From the NCBI GenBank assembly GCA_963969595.1, contig OZ018410.1, positions 31,624,913-31,688,912 on the forward strand: a stretch of DNA of 64,000 bases. The letters run 5' to 3'. Position numbers and translations under genes: made by a program. The notes below the pieces were generated by a model. It was not told where the DNA came from. It ran no database searches and saw only the letters and a list, made by a program, of their open reading frames with translations. Positions within the stretch are counted from its first letter, which is position 1. Each line of letters starts with the position of its first letter. Shown here in pieces: positions 1 to 10,656 of the stretch. The stretch is from Neckera pumila (Eukaryota > Streptophyta > Bryopsida > Hypnales > Neckeraceae).

Positions 1-1130
1 CTGATTCCCATCGTGTATCCGGAAAAGCCAACCAGGGTTACGACTATAGTGGCGAATACGATTTTCAGAGCACTCAAAGGCTGGGTCGTGAATTAGGCGA
101 CCATAATCCACCAGAAGGTCAAGAAGATGGCAGTGGCTATCGATAAGGCCAAATAGAGTCCGCTCAGCACTTACTTGTTCCACATGTGTCATCATTTTGA
201 TTTCATAACAAGTTGCCTATCAGATCGGAATGCAGATCCTAAAGTACGGATTCACGGAAGAGTTGAAGCCAACGGGAGAAGCGGTACTAAAAGAAGAAGA
301 GGAAGAGGAGGATCCGGAACCGAAGCCACTGGAGAAGAAGAAGCGACAGAAGACCACCAATCCGGACGTACGAAGAACAAGTTTGGACATGCCGGAACCG
401 AATCTGTACCTGACCCAGCCATCACCGGAACCTTTTGATGTATCCGACTTCTATGAAGCCGGAACCCGATGGATGGTGCAGTGCCGGAAGATGCACGCCG
501 AGATGGCAGAGGTGATCACGAGCGTCGCCAGGGAGTTAAATGTTGATATGGATCAGATCTTCAACAAACTCCGGAAGAAACCAGATTCGACACTACTCCA
601 AGAGAAGGACAAGCAGATCGAGCTGCTTAAGGCGGAATGGGATCACTACAAGAACAAGTTCTACTGGACGGAGGGGCAGTCGATCTCAGCCCGAAAGAAG
701 GAGACGGATGTCCTGAAGCTAGTCAGGGATTTGAAGGTGTTGGTAGAAGAACTGGAACATCAGATCATCTGGTCCGTGCTTTACACGAAGAAACTCGAGA
801 ACGACGGCATTGTTACCGGATCCAGAGTGCTGCAAGTCTTGGTCGATTATGAGGCCAAGATGAAGATCCTTTTGGACAATATGCGACAGCTGCTGGGTCA
901 TCTGGATGTGGCCAAGGACAACTTTGGGCTACTTCCGGATATCTTCATGGAGTCCCCGGGCAAACACGGAGCCGGAACTTCCGGGACACAAGAGGATCCA
1001 GGCTTAAAGTCCCTGTTTAAGATACCTAAGGTGCCTTCCTCGAGTCATTTTCCGAAGTGGGGCACGATAAATACTTTTGCCCCTTCCTCACAGTCTCCGA
1101 AAGAAACCGGAAAGGCTGGGCTGAGGTTGC
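1..1130 (+). pseudogene. Gag-like protein, family B (5' part, interrupted by A1 insertion)
   Basis: Frame 1 from base 1 encodes the end of a conserved domain seen in all three families here (PEKPTRVT, then ANTIF, then PLSTYLFHM). Stops lie at 94-96 and 154-156, and a short deletion near 212-226 shifts the frame into the 314-codon stretch that begins at 230 (MQILKYGF). That stretch has an acidic run, a basic KKKRQK cluster, an RRTSLD motif and a long Lys/Glu-rich coiled coil. The frame is cut at 1130 by element A1 and resumes at 4472. A second, minus-strand copy lies at 16606-17793. No protease, reverse transcriptase or integrase follows. The closest known idea is a retroelement Gag or 'putative plant transposon protein' domain; that assignment is inference from layout. 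Confidence 0.7.
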
Positions 1131-1420
1131 TGTTGCAACCAGAATTTGTGATTTTTCTCCAAGTGTCTGAATAACGGAACGGAAACCTGTAGTTTGCATC
1201 CGTATCTGGTTAGAAGAGTAGAAGAGAACTACGGATAGGCAGCGATAATCCAGTAAGGAGAAAACTGTATCTATTCCGGTTAGAATGGTAGTATTCAGGA
1301 GCGGAATCATACCCGGAATTCGCCTTAAAACGGATTAGGGATGAACCGGATAGGGATGGACCTGATCAATGTAGACCGGACCGGAAAAAGGTCATGATGA
1401 CGTGCCAGGGGTCCTGAGAG

Positions 1421-1428
1421 TATATAAG
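1421..1428 (+). promoter_or_regulatory. TATA box of the 5' promoter of A1
   Basis: TATATAAG lies about 280 bp upstream of the ATG of the gag-like frame. The motif and its surroundings (cap-site-like TTCACTCC, then GAGCTGACCTTGAGCGC) recur in A2 (13737-13744, minus) and A3 (20346-20353). Confidence 0.65.
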
Positions 1429-1701
1429 GGTTGGTCGTCCTCATTTTCACTCCTTTACTTCCCTTGAGCTCTGGAGCTGACCTTGAGCGCTTTTTCGCCT
1501 CTGTCCGTGCCAGAGCCATTGATACATGTGCGCTTCTGGCTGGGTGTGTCTGAGAGTGTAGAAAGAGTAAAGAACGTGTGGGTTGCAGGTTTTGTGAGTA
1601 CCTTCCGGTTGAGATCGGACGAGAGAAAGTGAGGAACGGGACATGCGGCTAGGAGAGTGTGAGGTAGTGACCGGTAAGGGTCCAGTGGTTATTTGGTGTC
1701 C

Positions 1702-3354
1702 ATGCCTCAGCTGTGTAAGGCCAGACCGGGCGCTCCCAGCTCCTCCTCCGATATTAAACTCCGGAACATAGTTCCGCTCATTCCTATGGAGGAACCGGCC
1801 CGGACGGAGTTAGTGGAGGATCTCAACGCGATGGGATGCCTCGTTCTGATGGATAAACCCTGGGGGTTTCATGAGGAGCGGATGGTGAAGGAGATTAAGT
1901 GCAAAGTGTCGAACGAGTTCGACAACACTCTCTGTGGCCGCCTGACCGAATGGGAAGAAGAACGGTGGAGGGAAGTTTACAACTTCCGGATGGGAGGTTC
2001 CGGTATGGCCGGGCGGAAGGACGAGTTCATCCATGACAAGTTTCCTGGGGAACCGAGTAACAAGGACGAGTACGCGGTCGCGGATTGTAAGAACGACCGG
2101 CATCGTAACCTCCTTCAATTCCTGGTTCCGATCGTCCACCCGGAGAAGCTGACGAGGGTGACGATGACCCTCGGCAACACCATTTTTGGTTCCCTGAGCG
2201 GGGAACGGAAGGTGAACTGGGCCCGGATCTTTTCCGATCTGGTGTCCCAGTTGGTGACAAGGATCGGAAAGAATAGGGCAACTCCTTTGAGTCCCTACCT
2301 TTTCCACCTGTACCAGCGGAACCAACTTCTCACTCCTACGGAGGAGAAGACGTGGGGTGTTCAGGAATCAATCCTGAAGTATGGGGAGTCGGGTTCGGAT
2401 GACGAGCTAGAGGAGTAGACCGGATCCGAACTCGAGACGGAAGAAGAGGAAGAAGAAGAGCCGTCTCGACAGAGGAAGCGTCAGAAGACGACGCCTCCTT
2501 ATAAGAGAAGACCCCCGTCGAACCCACGGTCCACACCAGAACAGGGACCGGATGTTGAGATGCCGCATCTCGAGGATCCGAACGACCCTTTCAACCAATT
2601 AACGGTTGTCCTGGCCGGAATCCGGGCGGACTGGGAGGTCAAGCGTAGGACCTTGACCACGATCTCTGAGCTGGTGGGCGCACCGGTCGACAGCGATTTG
2701 CCGGGTAAGGTGGGGCAATTCCTGGCCGATCCGGAAGAGAACCGGAAACAGGAAACGAAGATCCGTCGACTTCAGGAGGAAGTTGATATTCTGAGGGCGG
2801 ATATGGTCACCCTCAGGGAAGACAAGGCAACAGTCCGGGAGATGGCGGAGGCAACCCGGAAGGTGGCTGAGTCGGTGAAGGGCACTCTTGGAGAATCCGG
2901 ATCCGCCGCAGTCAAGGCGGCCTTATTTGACCAAGGGGTGCAGGAGGAGAAGAAGGTATCCGGTTCCCGGATAGTTCGAATCCTCAGCGACTTCACCGAT
3001 CGGGTGGAAGCATCCTTAGTGGCAGCACGAGAGGCGGCCGACCGGATGGACATCAGCAGTCAGAAGCTGAAGGGGTCCTTGTTTTCCCGGGAAATCCACC
3101 TCTCGGACATTTCGATGCCGGATTCGTTTCCAGCAGGAGGATCGAATCCGGGTGAGCGCAAGGATCATACTCCCGAGTCCCGGAAGAGTCTCAGAAGACC
3201 TGGGACGGGGCAGCCAATCCAGATAGATTCATCGCCCGGGTCAGATCTTCCGGATCCAGCTGCCGGTGAACGGAGCCGGAACTTGGCGGATGTCTTCAAT
3301 CAATTGCCCGAGGAGCCTAGGAGTCCTATGCTGGGCGGGGGAATTGGAGAGTAG
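1702..3354 (+). pseudogene. Gag-like protein, family A (copy A1), one in-frame TAG
   Basis: About 550 codons read as one frame from ATG 1702 to TAG 3352-3354, broken only by TAG at 2416-2418, where copy A2 has CAG. Order of parts: an N-terminal conserved region (EDLNAMGC, then PWGFHEERMV); a domain with HPEKLTRVT, GNTIFGSL and LSPYLFHLY; a Glu-rich acidic run followed by basic KRQK; a central block (DPFNQLTVVLAGIRADWEVK); a coiled coil with heptad-like Leu/Glu spacing; and a Ser/Pro-rich tail. No Cys-His knuckle is seen. The partner, if any, that would mobilise it is not in the window. The protein could be a Gag-like coat protein or an unrelated element-borne protein; the function is unknown. 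Confidence 0.7.
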
Positions 3355-3495
3355 GATAGGATGTTAGTTAGGAATGTAAAATATTTGTAAGTTAGTTAGG
3401 ACCGGATCGGATGACTATCCGGTCTGGCTTGTTAGGATCGGGTCCGGATTTCCAGCGCGGATTTCAAGGTCCCTTTTTGCTTTATACTCAAGTTG

Positions 3496-3503
3496 TATAT
3501 AAG
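3496..3503 (+). promoter_or_regulatory. TATA box of the 3' promoter of A1
   Basis: TATATAAG sits downstream of the gag-like stop codon and about 960 bp from the 3' end of the unit. It is followed by a conserved leader (GTCAGCC, then TTGGGAGCTGGGAGT) also present in A2 (11625-11632, minus), A3 (22430-22437) and A4 (15635-15642). Its position fits the U3/R border of an LTR whose transcript would run outward past the terminal CA. Confidence 0.6.
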
Positions 3504-4471
3504 TCAGCCCCCACTTGGGAGCTGGGAGTTCTTTCATCTTATTTTCGCGTACGTCCTCTCTTGGCTGCTTGTTGTGTGTCTCTCTCGTGTGCGGCAGGGT
3601 CGTGGAGTGAGGAATTAAGAAGGCGCGCGCTAATGTAGGTGTGAGTTCTCCCTTTGGCACGTTTGTTTTTGGTCTTATGTGCAGGTGAGCAGGTTGCGTA
3701 AGTGTTGGGAGGGGATTCCAGTTCCTCAGCAGCTCTAGAGTTTAGAATTCCGGGCGAGACAGCCGTTGTTAGGCTAGGCGGATAGGGAGGGATTCCTTAG
3801 TTGCGCTAGAACTCCTGGGTGTGAAATCCGGTTGAGTGTCCGATCTCCTGAGAGATCTCGCCGCCTCATTTGGGCAAACGGAAGAACTTTAGTAGATGTT
3901 GGAACGGACGGGTTCTCTTGCAGCCGCCTGGCTTCGCACAGACAGAACGGGACGTCAAGGTCGTTGTAGTATGGAAGGACCGTACGGGGGGTCTTTGTGT
4001 GACCGGTGATCCGGAGAAGTTTTCTGGGTTGCTGTGAAGGATCAAACCGGGTTCGAGTTAGTGTAGAGAATAGAAGGAGGAAGAAGTGGGTCTTCAGTCA
4101 CTATAATTCACGGAAGGAGCGGTGGGCTGCCGCTCTCAAAAACAAGGGGCGATCCCTCTGATGGTGAAACAGAGGTAAAACTAAACCGGGTAGTAGTGTG
4201 AGCGGATGAGAGTGATTAGACTCAGCCGGAACGTGGACCGGATCGGAGAAGTAAAAAAGGGTCTGATTGGAGTTCTGGGTGTTGTTGTGTTTCCGGTTGT
4301 GTGTTGGAATCGGAAGAAAAAAAATAGGTACTGACTTAGCTTAGGGACCAAATAGGGCTATCTACTTCACAGAATCTTGCGGGTTCGATCTTTAGAGTCA
4401 CTTTGTTATACTTTAAAGTGGTTTTTGGTAGTATAACGGGGAAATTACTTGCCCTGTGTTGCGACAGTTGC

Positions 4472-4962
4472 CGATTTGGAGAGATCTGTTAGAAGGTTTG
4501 GGGACAATAAATCCGACAAGAGAACACCCGGAGGGATTCTCTCATATGTCGGAACAGTCACCAGCACGGGGTACAGAATTGATTGACTTAGGAGATCCGG
4601 CTCCAGAGGCGAGACCGGAACCCAGGCCAGAAATCCGGCTGAAGAAGAGGACGGAAATAGTGGAGGCCGAGATCTCGGATCCGGATGAAGAACTCGAGAT
4701 GGTGGAACCTGAGAGGCAACTGAAACTCTGGAAGTCTGAGAAGCGGAAATCGAAAGGCAAGAAGCCGGTGAAGCAACAGATTGAAGACTCTGAGTCGGGT
4801 GAGTTTGAGTCATGTCGTAGCATAGAAAGTACAAAATCCTTCTCTAAGGCCTTAATGGATCCTAAAGTGACTCGTATATCATTCCGCAGAGATCTCGGTG
4901 TAATTCTACTAAGTGGCTGGAATGCAATGAATTGGTATCCCAAAACAAACCCCAAGTACTAG
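4472..4962 (+). pseudogene. Gag-like protein, family B (3' part after A1)
   Basis: This continues the frame broken at 1130, entering as PIWRDLLEGL and ending at the stop at 4960-4962. It is charged and low in complexity: alternating Arg/Pro/Glu repeats (RPEPRPEIR), an acidic DPDEELEM stretch and a Lys-rich KSKGKKPVK segment. It has no recognisable catalytic motif. The match in phase with the upstream part shows that A1 inserted into a family B element rather than the two merely lying side by side. Confidence 0.6.
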
Positions 4963-5902
4963 TCTAGACCGGATCCAGTTCCAATAATCCGGAACCGGAA
5001 ATACCTTTTCCGATTATCTATCCAGTCTAGAGTATGTAACTATATGTAATAAATTCAAGTTTAACCTCTGGACCAAGAGGGATCTGCAACTTTGGGCTTC
5101 AGGAAGGAAGCTTAACTCCTACCCTCCGAGTTTTAACGTGTCAGAAGATCCACGATATAAACTTGAAAAGAAAACTTTGACAAGTACAACGAGAAAGAGA
5201 CCATCCTCACAACTAGACCGGATGGGCTACGCAGGCTAGTAGGTCACACAGGAAAGTCTGGATTCTCCTAACAATTACTACAATGACAGACTACAGGACA
5301 ATCTATGGCCTAGGTAGAGAAGGTGCGTCAGGAAAAAATAGGAGAGCTATAATACTTCTTGACAAAAGCAGCTTCTTGACAAAAGTCAGCTCTAATCCTC
5401 GTAAGGAAATCCTATTGTATCCTGTCTAACATACAATTTCTCCAGGGACCGGATACTTCTTGTATCCGGATTTCACTTCCTCCTTATCCAAATCTGCACG
5501 ATCTCACTGCTCTCACGATAACACGGACAAGTGCTAAAAGGTGCAGCTCACAATTGTAAATTGGAAAACTCCAACGGCATTTGCAGAAAATTGGGATTAC
5601 AAAGTATGGAAAATGCTACCCGGATCAAACCTAAAATCCGCCTTTAAATACTAAACTACACCTCAAATTTAAAAAGTGCATAAGGCTAATTACAGCTAAT
5701 GAAATGACACGTTTCATTCCTAACTTCATGTCTAATTTAGGTACTTAAGCTACAGTCAAAAAGCTCCCACTAAAAGTAGATCTTAGATCCTAAAAATCCG
5801 GAATCAACTTGAGCCCTAATTCTTTCTAAACTAGAAATATACCTATACATCTACTTGTCAAAATTAGGCATGCAGCCCTACAATCACTGTCAGAACCTTC
5901 AC
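4963..5902. other. Non-coding tail of family B and start of family C repeat sequence
   Basis: No credible gene is seen. The stretch carries scattered CCGGA-type words common to the whole nest and a short direct repeat of CTTCTTGACAAAAG at about 5357-5386. It probably holds the 3' end of the family B element and, from the other side, the 3' end of the family C element on the minus strand; I cannot place the boundary. Confidence 0.4.
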
Positions 5903-8065
5903 CTACTTCCTACTCTTCTTCACTGGAGAAAACCCCGCCTTAGCTGGTTCCTTCCGGGTCAAGGGCTTCTTTCTGGTCTGCGGCCTGGCAGTTTGTTTGG
6001 ACCGGACTTTTGCCTTCTCTCTGGCCGCCTTTGCCTTTGTTGCTTGGGTCTCTGCCAAGGCCTGATCGGGATCCGAATTAGGTTCAGAATCCTGGTCGGA
6101 ACCGGATTCCTCTTCGTCATAGTCGTAATTCTCTTCTTCTTCCTCCTCCTCCTGAACCTTGATGGATTTCCTCTTGGCCGACTGTGGTTCAGGAGCCTTT
6201 CTCTTCTGTGGGATTGGAGTAGGCCTTGCTACCTTGCTCTGAGGTGTCGCATCTCCTCCAGCCGGTTTCCTGATTAGGCCCTTACTCGGTGAGCTGGATG
6301 AATTGCCGCGACCGGCTCCAGTCTTTGTCTTCACCACGGACTGCATCAGGGCCGTCATCTTCATTGCATCTTCAAATTGTACCTTCTTTCCGGGAGTCTT
6401 GGAAGAAGACTTGGAGGGTGAGAGGGCACTGATCTGCTTCACCTTGGTACTCTCCCCTGGAATGGACCTTCCTGGTCTGGTTGCCAGTTCCGGTCCCTGT
6501 GCCTTTGTTGGATCCGGTCTCGTCACCTTCGTAACCTCCAACTCGTCATTCTCCGGATCCGGGTCGGTGACTTTGGTGATCTCCACCTCAGTTTCTTGCA
6601 CCTGACTTGTCTTGGTTTCCTGATACTCCTCTGGTACAGGTAGGTTTGGTTGCTCGTGAGAAGTCTCACCTTTACCCTTGTCCTCTGTTGTTGGCTGCTG
6701 AATTGGTTCGTGATCCGGTTCCGGTCTCGGTGCAGGATCATTTTGAGGGTTTACCTCGCGCATCACTTCTCACAGCTGTTCCAGTGTGGACTCCATCTTC
6801 TTGTAATAAGTCACCATAGCCAGTATGAGCTTCTGATGCAGCTGTCGTCCTTCCACCATTACTTGTTGGTCAAACAAGTTAGCCTTGTTGACAACTTCAC
6901 TCGGATGGGTGATGAATTCCCGAATTCAGGAGATGGTGTCTCGCATCTGCGTGGAAAACGTTTTCTCCTTTTCCACCTCTTCTGTTTTCTGGCGCAACTC
7001 TTGTTTAAGAGTGGCCCTTTGGCCGGAAAGCTTTGCCAATTCTTCCTTGTTTTCATTCTTCTCCTTTTCTCGGGTAAGCCGTATTACCCGAGTTAAGGCT
7101 TGAGCTAGGTGGACGGCGCCCACTGTGGTGCAGATGGTCTGCATCACCCCTCGCTCCTTTTTGTACCGGTTCCTGAAGTCGCTCAATTCTCAAGTGATTC
7201 TCTCTAGCGGCTCGTCTCTCCAGAGCAGATCAGTATCCTTGGTCTGCTCTTCCTCTACCTAACCCTTTCCTCTCGTTTTCTCACCCTCATCATCATTCTC
7301 ACCCTCATCCTCATTGTCCTCAAACTCGCTCTGCTCATCCTCATCGTCTCCCTCATCTGAGGATTCTTCCTCATTTCCGGTCTCAGGATTTAAGTTCAGA
7401 ACTTCAAATTCTACCAGGGCAGCAATAGCCTCATACTTTACCTCTTCATCTTTTGTCATCACCCCCTCAGAATGATACAAATGAATCAGGAATGGATAGA
7501 TGGCGGAGGGCTTGGCCTTCCCAACATTATTCACCATTTTCAGTACTTGATCCTGGATGACCACTCCCCAATCTACTTTCCGGTCTCCAGACAATGCGCC
7601 AAATATTGTGTTGGCCAATGTTAGAGAAACTCGGTTTGGCCTTTCTGGGTTGAGAATGGCCAAGACATACTGTAACAACCGCTTTTCTCTCTGATTGATA
7701 CAATCGGTGATTGAGAACCCGTCTTTCTTACTAATTAAGTTTCGGAACTTACCCACCGTATACTTGTGTTTCCGGGATGCACTTCCTTCGCCTTTCTGGC
7801 CAAATAGATAGACCTTCTTCCATATGTCCGTCATCCATCGCTTGGGCTTTGCACGGATTGTGGTCGCGGCGCGAGTTGGTGCTCCAGGCCTCAATTCCGT
7901 CACTACTGCTTTGCTTTTGAAGTCCCACGGTCGAATTAGGAATCCAAAGCACCCCATCTGCTTCAGGTCTTCCTTCAGCTCCGCCAGCTCCAGCTCCTCC
8001 TTGGGCAATCGTGGCGTCATATACCGGAGCGAGATGGTGGCTCCCCCGCTCTGACTTGCAACCAT
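5903..8065 (-). pseudogene. Gag-like protein, family C, about 720 codons with four in-frame stops
   Basis: From ATG at 8065 to 5903 a single frame is maintained. It is broken by TAG (7261-7259) and TGA at 7192-7190, 6928-6926 and 6772-6770, without any frameshift. The N-terminal domain aligns with families A and B: EDLKQMGCFGF, NPERPNRVSLTLANTIFGAL, DRKVDW and YPFLIHLY. Next come a very acidic Glu/Asp run, a coiled coil (about 7180-6860, LTREKEKNENKEEL) and a long Lys/Arg/Ser/Pro tail with KKPLTRKEPAK near the end. The three TGA codons would be CGA before a C-to-T change, but there is no intact copy here to prove it. The protein appears long and DNA- or RNA-binding in character; its function is not known. 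Confidence 0.65.
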
Positions 8066-8700
8066 CTCTCCTTCCGTTAGAATGCGACCGATCTATTCTC
8101 GAAAATCGGAAAAAGAGTGGTCCTCACGACTCTCTCTCCCTTTCAGTTGTGCAAGCACTAACGCTAAGCTGGGATGCTAGCAGACCTCTCTCTTGCGCTT
8201 AATGTTCCTCAAGCACTCTCTTCCGCAGTCCATCAACTCAAAACCCAATACCGATGCACAGACCGGAAACCAAAAATGGTGCACGTTGCTACAATCTTTC
8301 AATCAGAGCAGGAAAATGTAAGTGACCAGTCTTTGGACGGATGGGGTTTAAGAGAGCCAATCCCAGCTGCTCCTAATGATTCCCCTAATCCAGGCTTTGC
8401 TCGTTAAACCTACCCGTTTAGGATTTCCGTTAACTAATAATTAGAATGTTCCCGTAGTTCCCTAGGGTTAAGTAGGTCACTGTTGGATGCCAGTTCCTGT
8501 TACCCCCTTCTTGATCCGGTCTAGGAGAATTCGAACTCCGGTTCCTTGTTTCCGGTACGTTCAGTTAGCCTTTACATCGATTCCTGATCAGTCCACTTCC
8601 GGTTTCCGGTTCTAAACATTAGACGGTCTATAACTATCTTAAAATCGAAAAAATTTACTGCTAAGAAGAATATTATTCCTTCATTTATATTTTAAATTAG
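8066..8700. other. Leader side of family C repeat
   Basis: No gene is seen. This is the region upstream of the family C start codon on the minus strand and should contain its leader and promoter, but no clear TATA box was found. From about 8640 the sequence becomes AT-rich, and a plus-strand family C tail starts after 8700. Confidence 0.4.
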
Positions 8701-8704
8701 TAAA

Positions 8705-8890
8705 AGTGGATTTTTAGGTTCCGACAAGTCAGGCTCAGAATCTGAGGAAGATACGGAGGAAGAGGAGACGTCTCTTGCGACCCATTAGAATCCGCCTCAA
8801 GCCGCCAAAATGACGCCAGCGAAGAGTTCTGGTAAGCCGACAGCCAAACAGGGAGCCGAAAGTTCAAAAAAATCTCGGGTGGCCAAGTAG
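8705..8890 (+). pseudogene. C-terminal fragment of a family C-like gag protein
   Basis: The plus-strand frame reads GSDKSGSESEEDTEEEE, a stop, then a Lys/Ser-rich tail ending KKSRVAK and a stop. This has the same acidic-to-basic layout as the C-terminus of the minus-strand family C frame (ESGSDQDSEPNSD to KKSRK). It is a short remnant of another family C copy in opposite orientation. Confidence 0.45.
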
Positions 8891-10064
8891 TTAGAAGGAG
8901 ACTACTTGTAGAGGTGGATTTGAATTTAGATAGTTTTATCCCGGAACCGGATTCCAAACGTGGGCTCGGTTTCCGGAAATTTAGGGATAAGGACTTTCCG
9001 ATTTATTCGGGATTTCCTTGGTGTGTGTGAAGTTGCCCCGGTTTATGGGGAGACCTTTTTCGCTTTTAGGGTGTTGACTTTGGCTTTGTTTTGGGTTTTT
9101 AAGGGCGGACAAGTTAGTTGCCCTTCATTCCCTCTTAGTTGATATTCAATTGTATTTCATTCCTTTTTCGAAATCTGAGACCTCGGGTATGCATTTTTGC
9201 TCTATCAGTGTATCCGGATTGTGTTGATGTGTGGTTTAGCTATTGGAAGGAAAGGACAAGTAAGGAGGAATTCGGATTTAGGATAATAGGGTCTGAGTCA
9301 AGAGTGTGCTATTGTAATATTGTTGGATTGTTGACTTAGGAGCTGTGCACAGTGTCTTTAAACTACCAGAAGAGTAATCCGGATCACAGAGTAGCGGGAA
9401 AGCGAGTCCGGTTGTCAACCCGTGCGGAGGTAAGCGCCCGCCCAAAGAAGCCCCCACCTGTCCGGAAGATTTGCCAACCTAAAAATTCATCTAACATCTA
9501 GAAAGATCACACCCCATACTTATTTTGGATTCTGAGATCTGTCGTTGTAGTAGGGGAAAGTGAAGTATTCCTAAGTGACCTGCTGTCCGGAGTCGCCATC
9601 CGGAAGCTGTGAGGATCCGGATCTTTTTGTCTTGCTGCAACCTTTTTGAATACTTGGGTGTTGTTATTTGTGGTTGTTAGAATTGTAGGAGAACAAGAGT
9701 GGTGAAGTCCCTACCCCCCTCAAAAGATCAACTAGTGGATCCTTTGAAGGTAAAACAGAGGTATTGAAAACCGGATTGGAAGAAGAGACGTAAACAGGAT
9801 TCCGGAAAGTTTATGGGCCAGATTGTGAAAGGATCCGGAAAATGTTGAGTAGGTGAGAAGAAAGAAAGATAGAAAAGCCGGATAGCTAGAATATGCTACA
9901 TATAATCCGGAAATTCCTTGGGACGATATTTTGTGTTATCTTGGCACATTTTTGTGTTAAGGATACTTACGCCTAGATTGCGCGTACAACAAGCTTCCTT
10001 AGGGTACTCCTTGTCACTTAGAAAGTATTTTAAGGCCAAAAAAATTTAGAAGCGGCACAATTAT
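8891..10064. other. Decayed 3' repeat region (U5-like) after family C fragment
   Basis: No gene is supported. The sequence resembles in style the 3' kilobase of the family A units: CCGGAT words, a GTAAAACAGAGGT segment at about 9750 like GTGAAACAGAGGT in family A, and a GTTGTTATTTGTGG segment. It is probably the degraded 3' end of the plus-strand family C-like element, running up to the CACTA fragment. Confidence 0.4.
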
Positions 10065-10082
10065 CATGTGTTAATGTAGTAA

Positions 10083-10656
10083 TTGATGCCATTGGCAGTG
10101 TGGGGTTTGTTGAAGCCCGGACCATGTATGGCCTTAATGCAAATGTGCAAGGTCTTTAGGGGAATATGCACAAAAATTAATAATCTAGCAAAGTTTGAGT
10201 CTCTTGAACTCCATGTGTCAAAAAGTATGGCACTACTAGAGATAGAATTTTTGCCGTCATTTTTTGACATTATGACACACCATCTATATCACCTAGTGCA
10301 AGAATTTGACCTATGTGGACCCGTGACCACAAGGTGGATGTATTTAGCTAAAAGGTATATGAAAACATTGAAGAACTATGTGCGAAGCATGGCTAGGCCA
10401 GAAGCTTGCATGGCAGAAGGCTATCTGAAGGAAGAATGTCTAGGCTTTGTAATAAAATATTTTCAAAGATTTGACATTGTCCAAAGACGTGTATAAGATG
10501 CCAAAGAGGAATTTGATGACATAGAAGAAGTTCTGGAGGGTGCAAGTGGGCCATTTAAGATGTCTACTACACTATGGAATGCAGCATAGGATTATTTTGG
10601 AGCCGCTAGTCAAGCATTAGAGAAAAAAGCAACCCTCCGAAGGGCTGCTCCAGATT
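10083..10656 (+). pseudogene. CACTA (En/Spm) transposon protein fragment, DUF4218 region
   Basis: The frame encodes a region recognisable as the DUF4218 part of TNP2-type CACTA proteins: MALLEIEFLPSFFDIMTHH, LVQEFDLCGPVTTRWMY and RYMKTLKNYVRSMARPEACM, then EGYLKEECLGF. In this family the block follows the transposase core. After the TAA at 10494-10496 the same frame continues (DAKEEFDDIEEVLEGASGP), with a further stop at about 10587 and a TGA just before element A2 begins at 10663. No catalytic transposase core or CACTA termini are visible nearby, so this is a decayed piece. Confidence 0.75.

Larger units (their letters stand above)
1131..4466 (+). mobile_element. Family A element A1: 3.3-kb TG...CA unit, complete, with 5-bp TSD
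   Basis: The unit begins TGTTGCAACC and ends GTGTTGCGACA. It is flanked on both sides by GTTGC (1126-1130 and 4467-4471), a 5-bp target-site duplication typical of LTR-retroelement integration. Removing the unit and one GTTGC joins the family B reading frame without a shift, which confirms both ends. No direct terminal repeat is seen inside the unit, and no reverse transcriptase, RNase H or integrase motif, primer-binding site or polypurine tract. It therefore looks like a very long solo LTR, or a non-autonomous element of the same integration class. It carries a TATA box near each end and a gag-like reading frame between them. Confidence 0.85.

Noticed and set aside
1810..2325. 171-codon minus-strand frame opposite the family A gag-like gene (also at 12839-13354)
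   Set aside because: It is the antisense shadow of a conserved plus-sense protein; codon conservation between copies follows the sense frame.
1131..4466. Search for a primer-binding site and internal LTR pair in the family A units
   Set aside because: The first and last few hundred bases of the unit are not similar to each other, and the bases after the terminal CA are the host target, not a tRNA-complementary site.
4370..4466. Possible tRNA-like B box (GCGGGTTCGATC) at the 3' end of family A units
   Set aside because: No A box at the right spacing and no cloverleaf can be folded; the motif is conserved simply because it lies in the repeat.
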